From contig CAIPLT010000081.1 in NCBI GenBank assembly GCA_903865935.1, positions 1-64,000 on the forward strand: DNA of 64,000 nucleotides, given 5' to 3'. The stretch comes from Caldifarciminota bacterium. GTDB lineage: Bacteria > Hydrothermota > Tepidihabitantia > Tepidihabitantales > CAIPLT01. This document shows positions 34,626 to 43,396 of the stretch, piece after piece. The first letter of the stretch is position 1. Each line of letters starts with the position of its first letter. The notes beneath the pieces are model-generated. The model had not been told where the DNA came from. It ran no database searches and worked only from the letters and a program-made list of their open reading frames with translations. A program made the translations under genes and the position numbers.

Positions 34626-36194
34626 CTAAGGATTCCTGATAAATTCAAGTACGTAATTCTCGGGTCGCTGGGTTACGTACAGCACTTTGAAGTTTTGTGG
34701 GAAAGCTCTTATTGTCGGTATTAAATATTGTTGCGTAGTCCCGGATATCTGGTCAACAATCACAAATTTTGCACCACTCGTATCAATGTCATTTTTCACT
34801 TGCTTGACATCAGTCCGCCAAATATAACCTTTGGAAGGATGATTAGAGTACCACCAAGTTAGTGTCGGTTTACGGCTTATTACACCTGAATTAGTATTAT
34901 CATTACTTTTTATCCACTCGTTTACTTCAATAAAACGGACAAAATTCGCCCCATAATCAGCATACTTATTACCTTTTAAATATTGTGAAAGAACACTACG
35001 ATTAGCAGATTCGGCTTTGAAATAACTGGGTAATGCAAGTATTACAAGTAACAAAATAATACCAAAGGAATAAGCTGGTTTTGTCTGTATTTTTTTCCAG
35101 ATTTTTTCTAAACCTAACAATAGAAGAACGGCGATAAAGGGGAATATCACAACCAGATACCGAACAATTGCTGCCTGCTCACTAAATGAAATCAGAATCA
35201 ATATACTTATTACAATATACAAACTATATACGCTCAGTTTAGAACGAATATTATTAAAAACACCGATTAGTATTGAGATAGAAAAAACACTGCCAATTAA
35301 ATAACCAAGAAATGCTTTTGTTACAAAATTATCCTGACCAATCGGGAAGAACATCGTCGGAAGGTTGACAAATAAATAACGTGATAGATTTCTGAACGCT
35401 TTGGCAATAAACCCACCCATTGATAATGTTTCGCCCGTATCGGGATTCGAGAAAAATTGAGGCAAATAAATACCGCCACCGGTTTGCTTTCCGACTGTCA
35501 TCATTCGTAAGAGCCAAGGTGAAACCAGCACGACTACTGCTATCGAATAAATAAAAAATTGATTCCATTTTCGTTGCAATAACAATGCAAAACCAATCGC
35601 AATCGGAATCGCGATACCCGCTGCCCGCATATAAAATGAAGCAGCCGCTAATATTGCCGTGATTATCCAGTTAAGCTTATTGTCTTTTTGTAAGGAGACT
35701 AAGTAATATAGAATCGCAGCTGATGATATGAGCATAAACGGCGCTTCGGTAAGCTCCCAGTGTGAAAACTCCGAAATCAAAGGATTTATTACGGCAAATG
35801 CAAGAAACCCGATTGAAACCCGCTTGTCAATTCCCTGCCGATTAAAAAGCTTCCACCAAATCAATAATGACGTGAGAAAACAAACAAAAGAGAAGATCTT
35901 TGCCGGTATAAAAGTTCGACCAAAAGTCGCCAATGAAATAGCTAAAATAAAAGGATACCCAGGAGTCACACCCGTTTCCGGTGGCGCACCGATAAACGCT
36001 TCAGTCCGATAATGTTTATGTAGAATCGATTGGGCAAGACTCATATAATGGCAATTGTCTCCGCCTAAAAATGTCCTTGGGTCAAAAAGTAGTATTAATA
36101 ACAATATACCAATTCCAATAAGTATCGGTAACCATGGAATTTTTGGTAAATTTCTTTTAGTTGCGACTGGCTTTTTAATATTTTTCTTCTTCAT
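34626..36194 (-). CDS. ArnT/PMT-like membrane glycosyltransferase
   Basis: About 522 aa, with about ten hydrophobic helices in the first 400 residues and a soluble C-terminal domain. The first periplasmic loop has DGHNC-type acidic residues (FLGGDNCHYMSLAQSI) and ETGVTPGYPF, as in GT39/GT83 enzymes that use polyprenyl-phosphate sugars. It would transfer a sugar to lipid A, a glycan or protein on the periplasmic side. ATG 36194 lies 4 nt after the upstream stop; the longer TTG start is rejected. Last gene of the GT2-DUF2304-SMR-GT cassette. Confidence 0.75.
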   Translation of the reverse strand: MKKKNIKKPVATKRNLPKIPWLPILIGIGILLLILLFDPRTFLGGDNCHYMSLAQSILHKHYRTEAFIGAPPETGVTPGYPFILAISLATFGRTFIPAKIFSFVCFLTSLLIWWKLFNRQGIDKRVSIGFLAFAVINPLISEFSHWELTEAPFMLISSAAILYYLVSLQKDNKLNWIITAILAAASFYMRAAGIAIPIAIGFALLLQRKWNQFFIYSIAVVVLVSPWLLRMMTVGKQTGGGIYLPQFFSNPDTGETLSMGGFIAKAFRNLSRYLFVNLPTMFFPIGQDNFVTKAFLGYLIGSVFSISILIGVFNNIRSKLSVYSLYIVISILILISFSEQAAIVRYLVVIFPFIAVLLLLGLEKIWKKIQTKPAYSFGIILLLVILALPSYFKAESANRSVLSQYLKGNKYADYGANFVRFIEVNEWIKSNDNTNSGVISRKPTLTWWYSNHPSKGYIWRTDVKQVKNDIDTSGAKFVIVDQISGTTQQYLIPTIRAFPQNFKVLYVTQRPENYVLEFIRNP

Positions 36195-36198
36195 ATGC

Positions 36199-36576
36199 TT
36201 ACTTAAGCGCAATAATTATAACACCGATTATTATTACAACAATCCCTACATAACGATTCCATGGTATGCTTTCACCAAAAAGCCATAAACTCAAAAATAC
36301 TGCGAAAATATAACCTAGTGCATTCATCGGATAAACTAAATTAAATTCATATTTTGATAATATGTATATCCACAGTCCAGTGGCAATAACATAGAGACCT
36401 GCGCCTAATAAGAAATACCAGGAGCTGATATAACGGGGAAGTGCGCTAAATGTAAATTTGGCGGTTCCACTTAATTTTATAACTCCTAGTTTCCACAAAG
36501 CTTGCGCCGATGCAATGATTATATAGCAAATCCCGACTTGAATTACTGCGGCTAGATTTTTTGATAAATTAATCAT
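36199..36576 (-). CDS. Small multidrug-resistance/EamA-like transporter (ArnE/F-like)
   Basis: 125 aa with four hydrophobic helices. The last pair has YPMNALGYIFAVFLSLWLFGESIPWNRYVGIVVIIIGVIII, split here by the family pattern L-F-G-E-x-I. This resembles ArnE/ArnF and other SMR-fold flippases. Its position between a dolichyl-phosphate-sugar synthase-like GT2 and an ArnT-like transferase suggests it flips the polyprenyl-phosphate sugar across the inner membrane. That role is inferred from context. Confidence 0.7.
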   Translation of the reverse strand: MINLSKNLAAVIQVGICYIIIASAQALWKLGVIKLSGTAKFTFSALPRYISSWYFLLGAGLYVIATGLWIYILSKYEFNLVYPMNALGYIFAVFLSLWLFGESIPWNRYVGIVVIIIGVIIIALK

Positions 36577-36625
36577 AATCTCATTTTACCATGCTTACTA
36601 TTATAATCAATAGTATATTTAAAAA

Positions 36626-36976
36626 TTAGTTCGGATTTTTATCTCTTTTTATTTCTTCTTCAAGCAGTGCAATTTTCTGAGCTAATGTTTTGATTTTTTC
36701 CGATTGATCGCTTACAATAATGGAAAAATATATAAAAAGCACAACTGCAATAACAATGATTATTGGAATAAGAACTAACGGCGGATAATAAATACCCATT
36801 ATTTTAGCTAAAATTTCGAGCAATCTTCCCCATAAAGAAAAAATGATTAAAATAATCGCGGCAATAAGCCATAATAATGCAAAACGCTCTTTCAGTTTCC
36901 TTCTGCGAATAAGCTCAAGAATACACACAAACATTGTTAAAGCAGCAAGAAACGCAATTATTTGTATCTGCTTCAT
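36626..36976 (-). CDS. DUF2304 family membrane protein
   Basis: 116 aa: three hydrophobic helices with the typical pattern RRRKLKERFALLWLIAAI after the first helix, then a C-terminal coiled stretch (SEKIKTLAQKIALLEEEI). DUF2304 proteins are habitually found beside GT2 polyprenyl-phosphate sugar synthases, as here, where the start overlaps the upstream GT2 stop by 4 nt. Probably an accessory or membrane anchor of that enzyme. Confidence 0.85.
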   Translation of the reverse strand: MKQIQIIAFLAALTMFVCILELIRRRKLKERFALLWLIAAIILIIFSLWGRLLEILAKIMGIYYPPLVLIPIIIVIAVVLFIYFSIIVSDQSEKIKTLAQKIALLEEEIKRDKNPN

Positions 36977-37695
36977 TTTGCCTCTCTTTTCACTGATTGC
37001 ATCAATATTGCCAAAATGACTTTCGCCATATAATGCAATGATTTATAACCTTTGATTGATGACTGCCCACCTTGCCGGTTACGCATCTCGACTGGAATTT
37101 CAATTACTTTGTACCCGTTCTTCTTAAGAATTATTAATACTTCTGGTTCTGGATAATCTTCCGGGTACTTATCGGCAAGGAAGACAATCGCACGCTTGCT
37201 AAAAGCGCGAAAACCCGATGTGCTATCAGTAATTTTCTGTCCGACAACTAATCGGTTAATGATTTCAAAAATCACAATGCCAATGCGACGTAAAAAAGAC
37301 GATTTATAACCACCTTTTTTAATAAATCTCGAACCCGAAACAACATCCGCATTCATCTGCGTTAAATCAGATACCATCTTCATGATAAATGACGGATCAT
37401 GTTGCCCGTCAGCATCAACCTGCACTGCGACGTCAAAATTATTACGAATTGCGTAGATAAAACCGGTTTGAACTGCCGCACCAATTCCCATATTGAAAGG
37501 ATGTGAAATCACAACTGCGCCAGATTTCTTTGCCACATCGGCAGTATTATCATACGACCCATCATTTACTACGCATACAACTATACCCGGAACTTTGTCA
37601 ACAATCTCCTGAACAACCGACTGAATTGTTATTTCTTCATTATACGCTGGAACGATCGCCAATACTCGCAGGTTCTGTGCAATGGTTTGGTTCAT
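36973..37695 (-). CDS. Glycosyltransferase family 2, polyprenyl-phosphate sugar synthase-like
   Basis: 240 aa, GT-A fold. N-terminal VLAIVPAYNEEITIQSVVQ, DGSYDNTADVA, then HPFNMGIGAAVQTGF, and the metal-binding region VQVDADGQHDPSFI. It resembles dolichyl-phosphate mannose/glucose synthases (ArnC/DPM1 type) without the C-terminal membrane domain. The adjacent DUF2304 protein could supply the membrane link. It would load a sugar from a nucleotide donor onto a polyprenyl phosphate. First gene of the four-gene cassette. Confidence 0.9.
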   Translation of the reverse strand: MNQTIAQNLRVLAIVPAYNEEITIQSVVQEIVDKVPGIVVCVVNDGSYDNTADVAKKSGAVVISHPFNMGIGAAVQTGFIYAIRNNFDVAVQVDADGQHDPSFIMKMVSDLTQMNADVVSGSRFIKKGGYKSSFLRRIGIVIFEIINRLVVGQKITDSTSGFRAFSKRAIVFLADKYPEDYPEPEVLIILKKNGYKVIEIPVEMRNRQGGQSSIKGYKSLHYMAKVILAILMQSVKREAK

Positions 37696-37783
37696 GGAAG
37701 CTGATTAGATAAAACTGTAGAGTGATAGAATAAAATTAAATTATAATAACATATCTTACTATCTATCACTATGAAATATTACT

Positions 37784-38221
37784 TTAGAACGGTAAATCGT
37801 CTAAGTTTTCTGGCGGAATATTTTGTTCCTCTGCTTCAGGTTCTGGAACCGTTCCCGCTTCTGGTTCACTACCCATTTTATCAAGTATCTGAACGCGTCT
37901 CGCAAAAATCTCAACTGTATTTCTCTTATCACCATTTTGGCTTGTCCAGGACCGGCTGCGTAAAGTACCTTCAACAATGATTGCACTACCCTTTTTTAGC
38001 CGTTCCGCGCAACGTTCCGCCTGCTGCCCGATCGAGACACAATTAAAAAAACTTGCTTCGTCTTTCCATTCTTGAGTCGCTTTATCCTGATACCGGCGAT
38101 TAACCGCAATCGAAAAATTGCATATCGGATTTCCCTTCGGCGTGTACTTTAACTCTGGTTCACGTACCGAGCGACCCATCAGGACAATATAATTCAGATT
38201 TCCCAATCTTATGTCTGCCAT
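37784..38221 (-). CDS. ssb: Single-stranded DNA-binding protein
   Basis: 145 aa. The OB-fold occupies residues 1-105 (NYIVLMGRSVREPELKYTPKGNPICNF and onward), followed by a flexible acidic tail ending DDLPF, the protein-interaction tip of bacterial SSB. It follows rpsF by 2 nt, the common rpsF-ssb order; rpsR is absent after it. Confidence 0.95.
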   Translation of the reverse strand: MADIRLGNLNYIVLMGRSVREPELKYTPKGNPICNFSIAVNRRYQDKATQEWKDEASFFNCVSIGQQAERCAERLKKGSAIIVEGTLRSRSWTSQNGDKRNTVEIFARRVQILDKMGSEPEAGTVPEPEAEEQNIPPENLDDLPF

Positions 38222-38223
38222 AT

Positions 38224-38511
38224 TTACTCCTTTTTAACAAATGTGGTTCTCAAAATTTCTTCCCGGTGTTTAATTTCACCTTTGATATTGCTAATTGTTT
38301 CTGGTGGTCCTTGAAATTTGTAAGTTATAAATGTCCCTTTCGTTTCTTTATTTATCGGATATGCAAACTGGCGTGGCTCGACGAGAGTTTCTAAAATTTT
38401 GGCGTTATTTTTCGACTCGATGATTTTCTTTAATTCTTCCGTGATATCCTTTATTTCATTTTCTGAAAGTTTTGAAGATATAACGAATATTGCTTCATAG
38501 TTTCTATCCAT
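38224..38511 (-). CDS. rpsF: Ribosomal protein S6
   Basis: 95 aa with family features YEAIFVISSKLSENEI, the central RQFAYPINKETKGTF and KHREEILRT. GGAGG precedes the ATG. Directly upstream of ssb. The acidic C-terminal extension seen in some S6 proteins is absent. Confidence 0.95.
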   Translation of the reverse strand: MDRNYEAIFVISSKLSENEIKDITEELKKIIESKNNAKILETLVEPRQFAYPINKETKGTFITYKFQGPPETISNIKGEIKHREEILRTTFVKKE

Positions 38512-38547
38512 TTTTCCTCCTAAAATAAGTTATTATTAAAATCATTA

Positions 38548-39609
38548 TTAATGTGCACTAAACTTTATTAGAATTACATCACCATCTTTGACGATATAAT
38601 TTTTTCCTTCAATCAGGACATGACCGGTTTCCTTGGCATTGTGATAATTCCCAATCTTCTGCAGTTCTGAAAAAGCAATCACTTCGGCTTTTATAAATCC
38701 GGTCGCCATATCGCTATGAATTTTTGCCGCGGCATCAACAATATGAGTACCTTGGGGAATTGACCAAGCTCTGCTTTCATCTCCTTTTATTGTATAAAAT
38801 CGTATTAAGTTTAACTTTTTAAAACATGCTTCAACAATACCGGAGATACCATCCGAAGCCAATCCCAGACTTTGCCGCATTTCGCTCTTTTCGTTATCTT
38901 CAAATCCATCCAGTGACTGTTCTAATAGAGCAGAAAAAAGAAAAGTGTCTTTGTTCTTCAATGAAGTCAGATTCGACATGTCGGTTCGATTCTTATCCGA
39001 ACAATTAAATGTATATATGACTGGTTTCATCGCAAAAAGGTTCAGGTCTTTTAACATTTGCCGGTCGGCTTGTTCAATACTTATAGAAAATAATCCTTTA
39101 ATTAACTGTGATTCTATATAATCTAAAATAGCTAGCCGATGTTTTTCTTCCGGGTTATCCGCCTTTTTTCTAAGAGTCTCGGTGTTTTTCTTAATAATAT
39201 CCAGATCAGCTAATCCCAGTTCAGTTTCAACAATTTCTAAATCGCGTATCGGGTCAATTGTATTATATATATGAGGGATAGTCTCGTCTTCAAAATCACG
39301 AATTATGTGAAGCATCAAATCAACTTCACGAATATCGGCAAGAAATTTATTACCTAACCCTTCGCCTTGATGAGCCCCTTTTACCAATCCTGCGATATCA
39401 ATAAATTCAATTGTTGCTGGAGTCAGGACTTTTGGTTTTATTATATTACCAATTATCTGCAGTCGTTCGTCTGGTACAATGACCGTACCGACATTCTTAT
39501 CAATCGTAGTATATGGATAAAGTTCGACTTTCGCATTGGCTTTGGTCAGAACATTAAAAAATGAAGATTTCCCTGCGTTCGGTAATCCAACCAATCCAAT
39601 CTTCATCAT
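38548..39609 (-). CDS. ychF: Ribosome-binding ATPase/GTPase YchF
   Basis: 353 aa, Obg-related P-loop NTPase. G1 GLPNAGKSSFFN is near the N-terminus, G3 lies in EFIDIAGLVKGAHQGEGLGNKFL, and a non-canonical G4 in TFNCSD explains the ATP preference. A coiled insertion (about 130-200) and a C-terminal TGS domain with FYTIKGDESRAWSIP follow. Associates with 70S ribosomes. Overlaps pth by 4 nt. Confidence 0.95.
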   Translation of the reverse strand: MMKIGLVGLPNAGKSSFFNVLTKANAKVELYPYTTIDKNVGTVIVPDERLQIIGNIIKPKVLTPATIEFIDIAGLVKGAHQGEGLGNKFLADIREVDLMLHIIRDFEDETIPHIYNTIDPIRDLEIVETELGLADLDIIKKNTETLRKKADNPEEKHRLAILDYIESQLIKGLFSISIEQADRQMLKDLNLFAMKPVIYTFNCSDKNRTDMSNLTSLKNKDTFLFSALLEQSLDGFEDNEKSEMRQSLGLASDGISGIVEACFKKLNLIRFYTIKGDESRAWSIPQGTHIVDAAAKIHSDMATGFIKAEVIAFSELQKIGNYHNAKETGHVLIEGKNYIVKDGDVILIKFSAH

Positions 39610-40190
39610 TTTTTTATTCCCTCATCCATTTCCGTGGTAAATGATATTGAATTATAGTGATTCATTGCCATTTTGACACCTTGTTCTTCGATCATCAATA
39701 ATGCAGAACAGGCATTGTCAATTGTCTTATCAAGTATTTGTTTTTCCGGTCGTGAAAATTTCTCCAGTACATATTCAGTAGCACCAATATCTGACACCGG
39801 TTTTCCGATACCGACTCTGAGACGTGGAAAATTATTTGTCTGTAAATGATATATTATTGAAGCCATACCTTGATGACCACCGCCGCTGCCTTTTTCACGA
39901 ATTCTAATTCTTCCTAAAGGCAATGCGATATCATCATACACAACAATAAAATTGTCTGGATTATCGGATGTCTGTAAAAATTCTCGCACAGCGATTCCCG
40001 AGTTGTTCATATATAGCATTGGTTTTACTAAAGTCATGTTGCTTTTATTCGAATGTGCAGCATGATAAGCTGAGTGATGTTTAAATCGTACAGCCAAGTC
40101 TTTTGCCAGTCTATCAACAACCATAAATCCTACGTTGTGACGCGTATCTTTGTACTTAGGGAAAGGATTACCTAAACCAAATACAGTCAA
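39606..40190 (-). CDS. pth: Peptidyl-tRNA hydrolase
   Basis: About 194 aa from a TTG at 40190 that lies one base after the rplY stop. The frame is open further upstream into rplY, but family members start directly before the first strand (LTVFGLGNPFPKY), so the longer Lys-rich N-terminus is rejected. The catalytic His is in DTRHNVGFMVVD, with the Asn in MYMNNSGIAV and Asp in VYDDIALPLG, then GSGGGHQGMASI. It releases tRNA from prematurely dropped peptidyl-tRNA. Confidence 0.92.
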   Translation of the reverse strand: MTVFGLGNPFPKYKDTRHNVGFMVVDRLAKDLAVRFKHHSAYHAAHSNKSNMTLVKPMLYMNNSGIAVREFLQTSDNPDNFIVVYDDIALPLGRIRIREKGSGGGHQGMASIIYHLQTNNFPRLRVGIGKPVSDIGATEYVLEKFSRPEKQILDKTIDNACSALLMIEEQGVKMAMNHYNSISFTTEMDEGIKK

Positions 40191-40191
40191 A

Positions 40192-40899
40192 CTATTTCTT
40201 TGCTTCTTTTTCTTTTGGTTGTTCAGCTGCTGGCTTCTTCTTCTTTTCACCTTCTTCAGGCTCTTCTTCCTCTTCTCTCTTCTTTTCCGTAATCACTTCT
40301 GGTTCTTTGAGTTCTTCAGTAACTGGCGCAGCAACTTCTTCGACAACCTTACGCGGTACAAGTACTGATACAATTGGTGCGTCAGATGCGAACACGAATT
40401 CAACTCCCTCTAACTTTATATCAGATATGTGTATGCTGTGCCCCATTTTCAAGTCGGTAATATCAATTTCAATATGTTCTGGTACTTTGGAAACTTCGCA
40501 GCGGATTGGAATTGACCGTAATGGATTGTCTAAGATACCGCCATCTTTTACACCAATCGGACTACCTTTAAGTATTACCGGAATGCTCAAGGTTATCTTT
40601 TCTTTGGCATGAATGATTTGAAAGTCGACTGACATGACCTTTTTAGTCATCGCTTCTCGCTGCATCGTTTTGATAATCGCTTTTACTGCTGGTTTATCAC
40701 CAATCGTCAAATCAATAATCGGACTGCGACCTTTTATTGTTTCCAAAAGCTTTGTAAAATCATGCTCGTTAACTGACAGATTTACTGCCTTATCGCCATG
40801 TCCATAGATAACACCAGGTACAACACCTTGGCGACGCATCTTTTTATTTGCTGATTTTCCTGATGCGCTTCTCTCTTCAACTTTAAGTCTGTATTCCAT
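40192..40899 (-). CDS. rplY: Ribosomal protein L25/CTC (general stress type)
   Basis: 235 aa, the long CTC form: N-terminal 5S-rRNA-binding L25 domain (about 1-90, with GVIYGHGDKAVNLSV), a beta domain (about 95-185), and a highly charged Glu/Lys/Pro tail of about 50 residues. GGAGG precedes the ATG. Order prs-rplY-pth is conserved in many bacteria. Confidence 0.94.
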   Translation of the reverse strand: MEYRLKVEERSASGKSANKKMRRQGVVPGVIYGHGDKAVNLSVNEHDFTKLLETIKGRSPIIDLTIGDKPAVKAIIKTMQREAMTKKVMSVDFQIIHAKEKITLSIPVILKGSPIGVKDGGILDNPLRSIPIRCEVSKVPEHIEIDITDLKMGHSIHISDIKLEGVEFVFASDAPIVSVLVPRKVVEEVAAPVTEELKEPEVITEKKREEEEEPEEGEKKKKPAAEQPKEKEAKK

Positions 40900-40938
40900 A
40901 CGCCTCCATATTAGCTATTAACAAATAGTATATTTTTA

Positions 40939-41877
40939 TCATATAAATAATGAACTTACCGATTCACCTTTGTGAATTCTTGATATTGCCTCAGCCAGTA
41001 AACCGGCAACCGATAGCACGGTAATTTTCTTGCTTTGTTTTTCCGGTGCCAACAGAATCGTATCTGTTACCGTAACTTCGGTAATTGATGACGCTTCCAG
41101 TTTTGAAACCGAATTTTTTGAAAAGACCGGATGCGTCGCACAAGCAATTATCTTTTTAGCACCATGTGATTTGAGTGCCTTTGCCGCGGCAATTAATGTG
41201 TTGCCGGTGTCAATAATATCATCGAAAATCAAAAGATCTTTACCCGCGACATCACCGATGACGGTTACAACTTCTGCTTCGTTAGGACCCGGACGTCGCT
41301 TGTCAATGACCGCAATCGGGATATTATCGCCTAACCGTTTAGCAAATCCACGTGCCCGATTAGCACGACCAGTATCGGGTGCAACAACTGATAAATTTGA
41401 CAAATCGCTTTTACTAAAATAATCTACCAAGACCGGAGTTGCATACAAATGGTCAACCGGAATATTAAAAAATCCCTGAATCTGTTCGGCGTGCAAATCC
41501 ACGGTTAAAACCCTTAAAGCACCTGCGGTCACAATCAAATCAGCAATTAATTTTGCTGAAATTGGTACTCGCGGCTCATCTTTGCGGTCTTGACGGGCAT
41601 ATCCATAATATGGAATAACTGCAGTGATTCTTTCCGCCGATGCCCGTTTCAGCGCATCAATCATTAATAATAATTCTAAAAGATTCTCAGCGGGCGGAAG
41701 CGTTGGTTGCACAACAAATACGTCAATTCCACGGACGTTTTCTTCAATCTTAATTTTTATCTCACCGTCGGCAAAATCCTGTATGCTTGCTTTACCGAGT
41801 TCGATACCCAGCTTATCACAAATCTTTTGTGCCAATGTGATATTTGCCCGACCTGAAAATACTTTTATTTTAGGCAT
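40939..41877 (-). CDS. prs: Ribose-phosphate pyrophosphokinase
   Basis: 312 aa, makes PRPP from ribose-5-phosphate and ATP. Motifs: KIKVFSGRANITLAQKI at the start, YYGYARQDRKDEPRVPISAKL (ATP loop), the catalytic DLHAEQIQGFF, and PRPP-binding LIFDDIIDTGNTL. Lies between tRNA-Gln and rplY, a widely conserved neighbourhood. Confidence 0.96.
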   Translation of the reverse strand: MPKIKVFSGRANITLAQKICDKLGIELGKASIQDFADGEIKIKIEENVRGIDVFVVQPTLPPAENLLELLLMIDALKRASAERITAVIPYYGYARQDRKDEPRVPISAKLIADLIVTAGALRVLTVDLHAEQIQGFFNIPVDHLYATPVLVDYFSKSDLSNLSVVAPDTGRANRARGFAKRLGDNIPIAVIDKRRPGPNEAEVVTVIGDVAGKDLLIFDDIIDTGNTLIAAAKALKSHGAKKIIACATHPVFSKNSVSKLEASSITEVTVTDTILLAPEKQSKKITVLSVAGLLAEAISRIHKGESVSSLFI

Positions 41878-41895
41878 TTTGTTTCACCATTTTTA

Positions 41896-41966
41896 CTGGG
41901 GCGGGAGGATTCGAACCTCCCCAACAGGATCCAAAATCCTGGGTCCTGCCACTAGACGACGCCCCA
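41896..41966 (-). tRNA. tRNA-Gln (TTG)
   Basis: On the minus strand, acceptor TGGGGCG pairs with CGCCCCA and the discriminator is G. Anticodon stem CAGGA/TCCTG encloses TTTTGGA with anticodon TTG; T loop TTCGAAT. Located between ispE and prs, a placement seen in several bacterial groups. Confidence 0.96.
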
Positions 41967-42024
41967 AATAATTTCGTTTCATAATTTCATTATAATAAAT
42001 TTATTAAAAATCGATTAAAATACA

Positions 42025-42921
42025 TTATATACTCTCAGTCGATATGACTTTAATATTTTCTTTTCGTAAATCCGTTCTTATTGTTCTTATCATGTTCTTT
42101 GCGACCAGAGCAAATATAGTACTACCACTACCTGAAAGACTTGCAACATATGCTTTCCTGCTCAGCAGTTTGTTCTTAATTTTTAATAAGTCTGGATATT
42201 TTGAAAACACCAAACTCTCAAAATCATTAATAACTAATACATTTATACCTTGTAAATCATTGTTTACAAGTCTTTTCCTAAGTATCATAAGGGAAAAATT
42301 GGTCTCTGTCAACCCCGCACCTGTCCACTTATCAACATTCTGATACGCCCATTTGGTTGAAATCCCGTATTTTGGCGTATACAGAACTATATGAAGTTTT
42401 GGAATTTTTATCGGTTTTAATATCTCACCCCGACCTTTAGCAAAACATGCTGACTTATAAAGAAAAAATGGCACATCCATACCGATATTGACTGCTAATT
42501 TGCAAAGCTTTTGAAAATTAAGATGATTTTCATACATTGTATTTAATCCCAAGAGCGTAAACGCTGCGTCACTCGAACCTCCACCCATTCCAGCTCCAAT
42601 CGGTATATTTTTCTTTAAGTAAATATCAACACCGCTCTTAATATGCGCAGCCTCAAAAAATATGCGTGCTGCTTTGACAACTAAATTACTCTTATCCCCT
42701 GACAGTTCTTTTGCATTGGTCTTGAAAAATATTCCTTTTTTTCTTTTAGTGATTGTTATCTCATCAAATAATTTTATCGGAACCATTATAGTTTCAATAT
42801 TATGCCAACCTGACAGCAATTTTTCTTTGATCAGTAAACCAATGTTAATTTTTGCTGGCGCAAAAATTTTGATTTTTGAGTCTTGACTTTTGAGTCTTGA
42901 CTTTTTTTTACGGTATTCCAT
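42025..42921 (-). CDS. ispE: 4-(cytidine 5'-diphospho)-2-C-methyl-D-erythritol kinase
   Basis: GHMP kinase of the MEP isoprenoid pathway, about 298 aa. Motifs: IFAPAKINIGLLI with the substrate contact GWHNIETI, GHMP loop PIGAGMGGGSSDAAF, and C-terminal SLSGSGSTIFAL. ATG 42921 overlaps the DUF192 stop by 14 nt; a TTG at 42936 is less likely. Indicates the MEP route to isoprenoids, which also supplies polyprenyl phosphates for the glycosylation cassette. Confidence 0.94.
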   Translation of the reverse strand: MEYRKKKSRLKSQDSKIKIFAPAKINIGLLIKEKLLSGWHNIETIMVPIKLFDEITITKRKKGIFFKTNAKELSGDKSNLVVKAARIFFEAAHIKSGVDIYLKKNIPIGAGMGGGSSDAAFTLLGLNTMYENHLNFQKLCKLAVNIGMDVPFFLYKSACFAKGRGEILKPIKIPKLHIVLYTPKYGISTKWAYQNVDKWTGAGLTETNFSLMILRKRLVNNDLQGINVLVINDFESLVFSKYPDLLKIKNKLLSRKAYVASLSGSGSTIFALVAKNMIRTIRTDLRKENIKVISTESI

Positions 42922-43381
42922 ACATCGTATCGCCAATATTTATACTGTTTTCCGCAAACCAACCGTGATTCATTTCCAATGCCACCAGGAATGGCTCAGT
43001 TGGTGAATAAGTTATGACTTCCTGATTCGGAACCATTTCTAAAATATCAATAATAACGTCATTTTCATCAATAAACGCAATACTCAAAGGAATTCCGGTA
43101 TTTTTCATCCAGAACGGATAAATTCCTTTCTTTTCAAAGATAAAGAGCATGCCCGAATTTTCTTCCAAGTTTTGTCGGAACATCAGACCAAGCGCTCTTT
43201 TTTCATCGGTGTCCGCGACTTCAACTTGAATCTTTTTGTCCTTGATTGTTATTTCAGTTTTATGTTCAGTCTTCTTGGCTATTTCTTTATCGGTCTTGGG
43301 TGATTTAGCTTTAAAGTATATTAAGAAAACTACGGCTATTACTATAGCGGATAATACAAAAAGACAACCGTATTTACGCAC
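42908..43381 (-). CDS. DUF192 family exported protein
   Basis: 157 aa. A GTG start and a single N-terminal hydrophobic segment (CLFVLSAIVIAVVFLIYF) are followed by a charged linker and the DUF192 fold: VEVADTDEKRALGLMFRQ, GMLFIFEKKGIYPFWMKNT, IPLSIAFID, LEMNHGWF. Function of the family is not established. Sits 15 nt after glyS in the same transcript. Confidence 0.9.
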   Translation of the reverse strand: MRKYGCLFVLSAIVIAVVFLIYFKAKSPKTDKEIAKKTEHKTEITIKDKKIQVEVADTDEKRALGLMFRQNLEENSGMLFIFEKKGIYPFWMKNTGIPLSIAFIDENDVIIDILEMVPNQEVITYSPTEPFLVALEMNHGWFAENSINIGDTMYGIP

Positions 43382-43396
43382 CTTATTTTCTCTTAT

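Noticed and set aside
40191-40250. Extended Lys/Arg-rich N-terminus for peptidyl-tRNA hydrolase
   Set aside because: It is the out-of-frame reading of the charged rplY tail, and family members begin directly at the first beta strand.
41624-41971. Open plus-strand frame ending in the tRNA-Gln region
   Set aside because: It runs antisense through prs and the tRNA; the tail GGRIRTSPTGSK is a known tRNA translation artefact.
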